5,212 bases of DNA from Candidatus Latescibacterota bacterium. GTDB taxonomy: Bacteria; Latescibacterota; UBA2968; UBA8231. The notes beneath the pieces are model-generated. The model was not told the DNA's origin. It ran no database searches and worked only from the letters and a program-made list of their open reading frames with translations. The stretch is from contig DPVW01000338.1 of the NCBI GenBank assembly GCA_003529325.1, positions 1 to 5,212 on the forward strand, written 5' to 3'. Below, one piece after another: positions 1-5,212 of this stretch (its first letter is position 1; each line of letters opens with the position of its first letter). The translations under genes were made by a program, and so were the position numbers.

Positions 1-863
1 AAGTGGCGACCGTCCGATACGGCAACGGATGTTTCCAGCTCTTCGACACTGGCAACGCCAGACAGGATCATACCCACCTGAGGATCGGAGAGAAGATACC
101 GCAATCCGGCATCGATCGTTGAATCGGCACCGTGGCGGGCGAGAATGGCCTCGACACGCTCCTGTTTGTCGTAGAGGTCGGAGAAACGTCCCGTCTCGCG
201 CCAGTGGTCGCGCTTGGAGCCGAGCAGGCCACCGTGCAGCGGCGAGGCCAGGATCACGGCAGCGTCGCTGGTGACGGCAGTTGGCACCAGTTCCTGTTTC
301 GCCTCCTGTCCGAGCAGGTCGTACTTCAGGAAGGTGATGACGGAAACGAAGTCGTCACACTCGCGTAGAATGCGACTCATGAGCCCGAGGTCGGAGCCCG
401 TCAAGCCGATATGTGTCGCCAGACCCTGTTCCCGCAACTCGCGCAGTGCTTCGAGGGTGCGTCCTTTGCCGAAAATGCCATCCCAACCGGCCTGCTCCGA
501 TTCGTGAATCTGCACGAGATCAACATGATCCCGCTGCAGGCGCTTGAGGCTGGCCTCGAAGCCACGCAGGACGGTGTCACGTGTATAATCGAAGGGTTCG
601 GGGAAGTAGCCGACCTTGGTGGCGAGGAAGTAGGGTTGTGTCACCCCTTGCAGAGCGTGGCCGTAGACCTCCTCGCTGCGACCTTTGCCATACAACGGGG
701 CCGTGTCGAAGTAGTTGATGCCCAAATCGAGGGCACGTTCTACGACACCGACGCCGTATGATACCGGCTGCAGACCAAATTCAGGCCTGCCGTAGAACCA
801 GGAGCCCCCCAGGCCAATCTCACTGACCTGCCAGTCGGTCTTGCCAAAGCGTCGATATTGCAA
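1..863 (-). CDS. Aldo/keto reductase, L-galactose/L-fucose dehydrogenase-like (3' end cut by window edge)
   Basis: This is an NAD(P)-dependent oxidoreductase of the aldo/keto reductase TIM-barrel family, expected in the cytoplasm. 287 codons are visible and the C-terminus lies beyond base 1. The N-terminus (QYRRFGKTDWQVSEIGLGG) is the usual first strand of the family. The full catalytic tetrad is present: Asp53 and Tyr58 in FDTAPLYG, Lys83 in LATKVG, and His120 in VDLVQIHE. Later blocks HIGLTGSDLGLM and ILASPLHGGLLGS resemble L-galactose and D-threo-aldose (L-fucose) dehydrogenases more than the xylose or aldose reductases; this subtype is judged from remembered family patterns. The start is TTG at 863 because an in-frame TGA lies only one codon (GAG) upstream, and TTG places the family's N-terminus exactly. 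It follows the acidic membrane protein after 3 bases and so is almost certainly cotranscribed with it and with the sulfatase. The true substrate is not shown by the sequence. Confidence 0.93.
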   Translation of the reverse strand, partial: MQYRRFGKTDWQVSEIGLGGSWFYGRPEFGLQPVSYGVGVVERALDLGINYFDTAPLYGKGRSEEVYGHALQGVTQPYFLATKVGYFPEPFDYTRDTVLRGFEASLKRLQRDHVDLVQIHESEQAGWDGIFGKGRTLEALRELREQGLATHIGLTGSDLGLMSRILRECDDFVSVITFLKYDLLGQEAKQELVPTAVTSDAAVILASPLHGGLLGSKRDHWRETGRFSDLYDKQERVEAILARHGADSTIDAGLRYLLSDPQVGMILSGVASVEELETSVAVSDGRH

Positions 864-866
864 CTC

Positions 867-1400
867 TCAGGCACCCACCCCTTCCGCTTCCGTCTCTTGC
901 TCCACCTCGTCGCCCTCCATTCGAATCGACTGGACCCACTCGACGGGGTTGGCACGAATGTCTTCCACCTTATGGTGCGGATCCTTCCGTCCGCCCAACA
1001 ATCCATCGATATCGACTTCGGTTTCTGCCTCATCCTCGGGCTCTGAATCGTCGCCTTGGGATACGAAAGCGAATGCTGGATCCTCCTCCTCGTCCTCATC
1101 TCCCGCACGCTCGGCAACCCAGGCCTGTGCCTCTGGGTCGAGTTCAGAGTTGAGATTGGCGGCGTGACCGGAACGGCGCTGATAGTCGCTCAGGTCCTTC
1201 TTAAGCTGGACGAGACTCTCGTTCGCCATCGCACGCGTAACCTCACCAACTTCGTCGATTTTGCCTTTGTATCCTTTGATCTGTTTGCGTATCGGGTCCT
1301 GAGCAAAGCGCAGTCGTGAAGCGCGCTCCTGATACATCAAAAGCAGTTGCACGGTGACAACCGAGAGTCCCACGAGGACGGTGATCAAAATCCAGAACAA
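867..1400 (-). CDS. Membrane-anchored protein with helical region and highly acidic C-terminal tail, unknown function
   Basis: I do not recognise this 177-residue protein as a named family. Residues 1 to 22 form one hydrophobic membrane segment (FWILITVLVGLSVVTVQLLL) followed by basic residues (YQERASRLRF), which by the positive-inside rule puts the rest in the cytoplasm. Residues about 35 to 75 are charged and probably helical, perhaps coiled coil. Residues about 98 to 130 are dominated by Asp and Glu (for example DEDEEEDP), and acidic stretches continue to the end. The start chosen is TTG at 1400, just before the hydrophobic stretch. A CTG four codons upstream is also in frame, with TAA of the sulfatase as the limit, and the first ATG lies within the membrane segment at residue 22. 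The gene begins 24 bases after the sulfatase stop and ends 3 bases before the reductase start. Tight spacing and sensible protein architecture argue that it is real. A scaffold or regulatory role is only a guess. Confidence 0.8.
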   Translation of the reverse strand: MFWILITVLVGLSVVTVQLLLMYQERASRLRFAQDPIRKQIKGYKGKIDEVGEVTRAMANESLVQLKKDLSDYQRRSGHAANLNSELDPEAQAWVAERAGDEDEEEDPAFAFVSQGDDSEPEDEAETEVDIDGLLGGRKDPHHKVEDIRANPVEWVQSIRMEGDEVEQETEAEGVGA

Positions 1401-1424
1401 GGGGTGATCCAGCCCGATTAGGCG

Positions 1425-2984
1425 TTAACGGTCGAAGTCGGCATCAGTTGCCGTGCTGACAACTATGGGGTCATACAGAGGTCCATCAGCCTCTACGAGC
1501 CGACCGTCGCCTCGTAGCACCTGATTGGGAGTCTGCGGCTGCACACGCGAGGGGAAACGCGAGCGCAAGTCGTCGATCTGTCGTTGGCGCATGGCCTCGC
1601 TCTCATCGAAATCAAATCCATCGAGGGCGAGTTTACGCAGGCCCTCAACAGTTGCCCCCTGATCACTAGTATCGGCAGCAGAGAGCAGGTTCTTTTGTTC
1701 GAGCGGATCGTCGATGACATCAAAAGCGAGATCCGAACAACCACGAAATGCCACGTACTTGTGTCGTCTTGTTCGGAGCATGCGAAACTCCGTACCCGTT
1801 CCCCATCGCGGCATCGGCGCCTCGGTGTAAACCCCTTCACGAGCATCCAGCGCCGGGCACGGGAGACCGCGGGCGGCAGCAGACAGGTCGATGCCGTCGA
1901 GTTCAGCGGCTATGGGGATCCCGGCGAAACCACAGAACGTCGGAAACAGATCGGCAAGACTTACCGGATCGTCGATCTGTTGCGCCGACAACTCGCCTCG
2001 CCGGTGCTCGGGCGTGGAGATGATGAGTGGCACACGGACCGACGCTTCATGCCAGGTGTTCTTCCACCAGAGGCCGTGTTCACCGGCCATCTCTCCGTGG
2101 TCGGAGGCATACACAATGATCGTATTGTCGAGTAGTGAGTCGCGCTCCAACAGCGCCAGATAATCTCCCAGCAGTTCGTCGAGGAAATCGACACATGCGA
2201 AGTAGGCGGCGCGAGCTCGCATCCCTTCTTCCCGCTCGATCTCATCCGTGCGGAAACCGCTGATGGCGCCTGCCGTCATCGGGTGGTCGGCGCTGTCCCC
2301 GGACCGCGTGACCGGTGGTGGGGTGACCCCTTCGGGCCAGTAGCGCTCGAAATGACGTCGAGGTGCTGTCAATGGGAAGTGAGGGCGGCTGAAGGAAGAC
2401 ATCAACAGCCACGGTTGATCCGGATTTGCGTGCCGGTGTTCGCGCAACCAGGCCAGGGACTCGCGGCTGACGGCATTTTCCTGCAACTGCGACTCGGGGA
2501 CTTCACTCAAACCGGCATCTTGTGTGCGGGAACGCAGATCCATACCAGGGAGAGCGGCCCCAAGCTGGAATGTGTTCAGGGGGTCGTATTGGTGCGCACA
2601 GGGCCCGCCGAAGTCGCCGTAGGGTCGATGCTGAAAGCCGGCATACTGGCGCGATCCCCCCAGGTGCATCTTGCCGACCGTGCAGGTAGCATATCCGGCG
2701 TCGCTGAGATGGCTGGCGAAGGTCGGTAGCTCAGCTGGCAGGATCGAGTTGTTGTTCCAGGCGCCGCTGCGGTGCGCGTGCCGACCACAGAGCATGGAAA
2801 TGCGACTGGGCGTGCACAATGGCATCTGGCAGTAGGCGGTTGAGAAGTGCGCACCCCTGGCGATCAAGTTGTCGAGTGTCGGAGTCCGGCACGGTTCGCC
2901 ACCATCGGCGCCGGCTCGGGCCGACAGAAAGCGGTGAGAATGCTCGTCAGACAGCAGAAAAAGGATATTTGGGCGCGCCGACAT
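1425..2984 (-). CDS. Type I (formylglycine-dependent) sulfatase, choline-sulfatase-like, cytoplasmic
   Basis: This enzyme should hydrolyse a sulfate ester in the alkaline phosphatase/sulfatase fold. The 519-residue length is normal. Metal-binding Asp13 lies in NILFLLSDEH. Cys57 begins CTPSR and is the residue converted to formylglycine, with Arg61 and the downstream GRHAHRSG completing the signature. Lys105 and His107 are in VGKMHLGG, His202 in RPHFPL, Asp295 and His296 in YASDHGEMAGEHG, and Lys308 in WWKNTWHEASVRVPLII, so all expected active-site groups are present. No signal peptide is visible, so it should work in the cytoplasm, as choline-sulfatase BetC does. The SDEH, GKMH and HGLWWK patterns also point towards the BetC-like branch, but choline-O-sulfate as substrate is not established; no betaine genes are nearby. 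ATG at 2984 fits the conserved N-terminus, with only a weak purine-rich site (GATAGG) ahead. It leads the tight sulfatase/membrane protein/reductase cluster. No formylglycine-generating enzyme is encoded in the window. Confidence 0.95.
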   Translation of the reverse strand: MSARPNILFLLSDEHSHRFLSARAGADGGEPCRTPTLDNLIARGAHFSTAYCQMPLCTPSRISMLCGRHAHRSGAWNNNSILPAELPTFASHLSDAGYATCTVGKMHLGGSRQYAGFQHRPYGDFGGPCAHQYDPLNTFQLGAALPGMDLRSRTQDAGLSEVPESQLQENAVSRESLAWLREHRHANPDQPWLLMSSFSRPHFPLTAPRRHFERYWPEGVTPPPVTRSGDSADHPMTAGAISGFRTDEIEREEGMRARAAYFACVDFLDELLGDYLALLERDSLLDNTIIVYASDHGEMAGEHGLWWKNTWHEASVRVPLIISTPEHRRGELSAQQIDDPVSLADLFPTFCGFAGIPIAAELDGIDLSAAARGLPCPALDAREGVYTEAPMPRWGTGTEFRMLRTRRHKYVAFRGCSDLAFDVIDDPLEQKNLLSAADTSDQGATVEGLRKLALDGFDFDESEAMRQRQIDDLRSRFPSRVQPQTPNQVLRGDGRLVEADGPLYDPIVVSTATDADFDR

Positions 2985-3059
2985 CGGGGCCTATCACGTG
3001 GTGGGGGAAAGAGTTCGAAGCCAAGTAATAAGTTACAAATCTCTGAGCAAATAAAGAGA
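2985..3059 (-). other. 75-base intergenic gap ahead of the sulfatase, possible promoter region
   Basis: This is one of two real gaps in the window. The half next to the membrane hydrolase gene (about 3020 to 3059) is clearly richer in A and T than the coding DNA around it, as expected for a promoter or leader. On the minus strand it holds TTGCTC and, 14 bases on, TATTAC. That spacing is too short for a normal sigma-70 promoter, so I do not call one. A five-base inverted repeat (TCTCT/AGAGA) follows the upstream stop but is too weak for a terminator. The gap may separate the sulfatase cluster from the upstream pair, or simply be an untranslated stretch in one long transcript. Confidence 0.3.
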
Positions 3060-3794
3060 CTAACCCTTCGGAAGGCGCAGACGCAGCATACGGGCGAGAA
3101 TGCCGACGGCGAGCGCCGCCAACAGGTGTTTGAGTGTATGACCGCTGATGATGTGGCCGGCGGCATAAAGTGTCTGGTCACAGATCTCCGCGATCTTGGC
3201 CCCACCGTAGATGCCGACGGCGATGGTCCAGTCTCTGCCTCGGGTGTAGGGTCCTGGCAGCAAGGCGCAGAGCACGGGGATGACGACGATGGCTACCACC
3301 TGGAGTGCGACATAGTAGCGCAGATCGCCGATGCTGTACCAAGCGACGACGGACAACAGTGCATACAGCAGCAGGACCGGCAGGGAGAGCAGGCCCTCGC
3401 GCAGACCGACGTGTTCGGTGACAGCGGCGGCGATGAATGCGGCCAGCGCCAGGCCGAGAGGTAGGCGGTCCCATAACAGCCCCTCGTCGGCTGGGGCGAT
3501 GTGATAGATGGCCGATCCCAGGCCGGTGAGTGTCACAGCGCAGAAGAAGAGTGACCAAGGCAGGGCGTGGGCACGTGGGTTGCCTTGCCAGCAAAGGCGC
3601 ATGCCAGTCAGGCCAACGAGGACGAAGGCGAGATTGGACAACACATTGGCAGCATTCGGTATGCCTGCCAGCGGGCGAGTGTCAGCGAAGGCGTGATAGC
3701 CGGCAGCCGGTTGCCAGGGCTGTCCGGTGAACATCAGAATGGCGACGACGACAACCGCGGAGGCGACGAGGCGGATGCGGGCGTCACGTCTCAA
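3060..3794 (-). CDS. CREST-superfamily (alkaline ceramidase-like) seven-segment membrane hydrolase
   Basis: This 244-residue integral membrane protein has about seven hydrophobic segments (roughly residues 8-24, 50-66, 78-96, 110-126, 133-152, 160-178 and 211-235). An N-terminal YHAFADTR followed by GIPNAANVLSN is typical of the bacterial ceramidase-like group. The putative metal and catalytic residues match the CREST pattern: Ser94 and His98 in SAIYH, Asp109 in LLWDRLP, and His219 and His223 in SGHTLKHLL near the C-terminus. CREST members include alkaline ceramidases, PAQR receptors and Per1, and are believed to be zinc-dependent amide or ester hydrolases acting in the membrane; the substrate of bacterial members is mostly unknown. 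The start is TTG at 3794, overlapping the TGA of the preceding gene as TTGA, which suggests translational coupling. The gene lies 75 bases upstream of the sulfatase on the same strand. Family assignment is fairly firm; ceramidase activity is not shown. Confidence 0.85.
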   Translation of the reverse strand: MRRDARIRLVASAVVVVAILMFTGQPWQPAAGYHAFADTRPLAGIPNAANVLSNLAFVLVGLTGMRLCWQGNPRAHALPWSLFFCAVTLTGLGSAIYHIAPADEGLLWDRLPLGLALAAFIAAAVTEHVGLREGLLSLPVLLLYALLSVVAWYSIGDLRYYVALQVVAIVVIPVLCALLPGPYTRGRDWTIAVGIYGGAKIAEICDQTLYAAGHIISGHTLKHLLAALAVGILARMLRLRLPKG

Positions 3795-4150
3795 TCGGTC
3801 TCGTGAGGGAGATCCGTCAGCGCTTCGAACGTCGCGACACGAGTGGTCAGGTCCCGGAACCGTCGACCTGGGCGCCAGGAAAAGCGAGCCTCATCCTCGG
3901 GAGGACCGATACCCTTTCCGCGTTCGTGTGTGGTCACCTCGTGCTCGAGTTGATCAAGCAGGTTGCTCGTATAGAACAGGCTCCCATTGAGGCCACGCAT
4001 GTTGCGCACATGGAGCCGGCGCGATCTGTCTACCAAGGGTTCGACACGGTCCAGCAATTCGCCGAGTTGCCGGCGTCGACGATCCATGTCGGTAAGGATC
4101 GCACCGAGGCAGACCAGGACGAGGAACAGTCCCACAAAGAGAAGCAGCAT
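3791..4150 (-). CDS. Small single-pass membrane protein, unknown function
   Basis: This 119-residue protein is not recognised as a named family. Residues 1 to 19 are strongly hydrophobic (LLLFVGLFLVLVCLGAILT), followed by DMDRRRRQ, so the remainder is predicted to be cytoplasmic. Residues about 22 to 75 are charged and probably helical, containing RGLNGSLFYTSNLLDQLEHE; the last 40 residues are polar and include a basic WRPGRRFRD stretch. The start is ATG at 4150, immediately before the hydrophobic segment, with only a weak ribosome-binding site visible. Its TGA overlaps the start of the CREST hydrolase by a TTGA, so the two are likely translated together and this protein may be a partner of the hydrolase. 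That partnership is inferred only from the overlap. Confidence 0.75.
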   Translation of the reverse strand: MLLLFVGLFLVLVCLGAILTDMDRRRRQLGELLDRVEPLVDRSRRLHVRNMRGLNGSLFYTSNLLDQLEHEVTTHERGKGIGPPEDEARFSWRPGRRFRDLTTRVATFEALTDLPHETD

Positions 4151-4261
4151 AGATGTAGCTCGAAGACTCGGCTCGAGGAAAGTGCCTTTTTGACCCCGCT
4201 GCCGCGAAGGTAGGCAAGGCAGCCGAAGTGGGAAAGTCGGTAGTGCGCCAGTCTACCTCAA
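4151..4261. other. 111-base intergenic gap after the HDOD remnant
   Basis: No start or stop pair giving a believable gene fits here. A six-base inverted repeat (GCTGCC at 4198-4203, GGCAGC at 4218-4223, 14-base loop) is present, but no T-run follows it on either strand in the transcribed direction. Any promoter for the small membrane protein and the CREST hydrolase should lie here, or transcription may read through from the HDOD locus. No good -35/-10 pair was found by eye. Confidence 0.4.
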
Positions 4262-5212
4262 TCAAACTCCCTTCATCATGTCCTTTACCTGAGCCATGAC
4301 GGCGGGTCCCACGGAGTCACGAAGCGTATCGATATCCTGTTGTGTCTTTCCCAGAGTCTCCAGCACATGTGGATGGCAGTCCGAATCTGGCTCCAGTGGG
4401 AAACTCAGTCCCAGTCCTTTGGTGATTACGTCGGAGACATGCAACAGGCAGATCATGATGCAAGCCGACGGCGTCACAGACAAGGGGTGACAGGTTGGAG
4501 CGGGTGAGCACGAGTTGACCAATCTCATCATGACCGGAGACATCTCCGAGACGACGCTCCGTATCACGAAAGCTCTTTCCTGAGGTGACCGTCTCTCCCA
4601 TGATGAGGGCGAAGTGATCCCAGAAATACACACCGATCACAAGCTTGCCGATGCCGTGTAACAGGCAGGTGGTCCAATAGTCGTTGAACAACAGCTCGGC
4701 GCCGAGTTCGAGCAGGTTGCCAGAGACGAGCTTGTGCGCCGCAAGGGCGCAGGCCACGGAGTGCGCCCAGAAACGTTTGTAGTCAATATCACCCGCTCGA
4801 GCTGCTCGACGGTGACCTCCGGATCGGCGAGCAATTCGAGGACGCGACTGATCGTGCCTGGAAGTGCCGGCAGGGAGTCGATGCCCTGTAGGCGCTGTTC
4901 GACGAATTCGTGTCGTTGTTCAGCGGGGAGCGCCTCAAGTCCCTCCAGCAGGCGCGTGTGCCCTGATTTTTCCAACTCCTGGCCGAGGAGTTGGCCTAGA
5001 GATCGACCACTGTCGCGGAAGGCGGTTTCCCAGGCAACGACGTGACCATTTCGCAGATTCTTCGTCTGCTGGATGTATCGTGGCGCCAGCGCTTTGGGGA
5101 CCAGGGCGAAGAGGGGGTTGTCACGCAGGTCAAAGGCCGAGAGTCCCACGTCGGTACCCAGATTTTTCTTCTGAATGAGGACGACGCAACGCAGATTTCG
5201 AGGGGCTTCTTC
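4262..5212 (-). pseudogene. HDOD-domain signalling protein gene, broken by two apparent internal losses (5' end beyond window)
   Basis: HDOD domains are HD-related modules in bacterial signalling proteins that usually act in regulation rather than as enzymes. The reading frame enters from the right edge. Codons to about 4787 encode a stretch of some 115 residues that I do not recognise, then the opening of an HDOD domain (SLPALPGTISRVLELLADPE, then VTVEQLERVI). The next recognisable part lies in a different frame from about 4786: DYKRFWAHSVACALAAHKLV, CLLHGIGKLVIG, GHDEIGQLVL and DAVGLHH, ending near 4452. The C-terminus (ICLLHVSDVITKGLGLSF to DMMKGV, TGA at 4262) is back in the first frame. 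Compared with ordinary HDOD proteins, about 60 residues holding the DPxL and NS core are missing at the first break, and about a dozen at the second. The first frame stops at 4637 and the middle frame at 4317, so no single intact protein is possible. An assembly or sequencing fault is the alternative to a true pseudogene. Confidence 0.8.

Noticed and set aside
411..761. Plus-strand open frame of 116 codons inside the reductase region
   Set aside because: The minus-strand reductase carries its full catalytic tetrad across this stretch, so the plus-strand frame is a shadow.
1584..2135. Plus-strand open frame of 183 codons inside the sulfatase region
   Set aside because: It lies wholly antisense to a sulfatase whose full motif set is intact, and its translation shows no recognisable domain; it is a shadow caused by the codon pattern of the real gene.
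2990..3050. TTGCTC and TATTAC as a sigma-70 promoter for the sulfatase cluster
   Set aside because: The spacing is 14 bases rather than about 17, and the hexamers match consensus only partly; kept only as a possible promoter region.
3023..3062. Inverted repeat TCTCT/AGAGA after the CREST gene stop with T-rich sequence following, as a terminator
   Set aside because: The stem has five pairs and few G:C pairs, and the T-rich part is interrupted; too weak to call.
2847..3464. Plus-strand open frame of 205 codons spanning the sulfatase start and the CREST gene
   Set aside because: It is antisense to two well-supported genes, crosses their intergenic gap, and encodes a low-complexity hydrophilic sequence with no domain.
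4198..4223. Inverted repeat GCTGCC/GGCAGC with 14-base loop as a terminator after the HDOD remnant
   Set aside because: The stem is short, the loop is long, and no T-run follows it on either strand in the transcribed direction.
4262..5149. Programmed ribosomal frameshifting to produce a full HDOD protein
   Set aside because: Frameshifting could join the frames, but whole conserved blocks are missing at both joins, and I see no slippery heptamer with a following structure at either place.

Overview
The window is a compact bacterial segment with moderately high GC. Every credible gene is on the minus strand, so transcription runs from high to low coordinates. The content (an HDOD signalling protein, a CREST-type membrane hydrolase, a cytoplasmic sulfatase, an aldo/keto reductase, short intergenic gaps and frequent TTG starts) suggests a gammaproteobacterium-like or other environmental proteobacterium. 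That assignment is inferred from gene content only; there is no rRNA or marker gene.

Layout in transcription order. (1) 5212 to 4262: the remains of an HDOD-domain gene that runs in from beyond the right edge. Its domain is recognisable only by joining two reading frames, and two blocks of the domain appear to be missing. (2) 4261 to 4151: a 111-base gap with no convincing signal. (3) 4150 to 3791: a small protein with one N-terminal membrane segment. Its stop overlaps the TTG start of the next gene in a TTGA. (4) 3794 to 3060: a seven-segment membrane protein with the Ser/His, Asp and His-x3-His signature of the CREST (alkaline ceramidase-like) superfamily. (5) 3059 to 2985: a 75-base AT-richer gap. 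(6) 2984 to 1425: a 519-residue type I sulfatase with a CTPSR formylglycine motif and no signal peptide. (7) 1400 to 867: a membrane-anchored protein with a helical segment and a very acidic tail. (8) 863 to beyond the left edge: an aldo/keto reductase resembling L-galactose or L-fucose dehydrogenases.

Genes 6 to 8 are separated by 24 and 3 bases and are very probably one transcript. Genes 3 and 4 form a second coupled pair that may lead into it. A cytoplasmic sulfatase beside a sugar-dehydrogenase-like reductase fits desulfation of a small sulfated compound followed by oxidation of the freed sugar or alcohol. A ceramidase-like hydrolase just upstream leaves room for a lipid-derived substrate. 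This pathway reading is inference.

I see no tRNA or rRNA gene, CRISPR array, insertion sequence or long repeat. No wholly new system is evident. The points most worth a second look are the damaged HDOD gene and the unexplained membrane proteins woven into the sulfatase/reductase operon.
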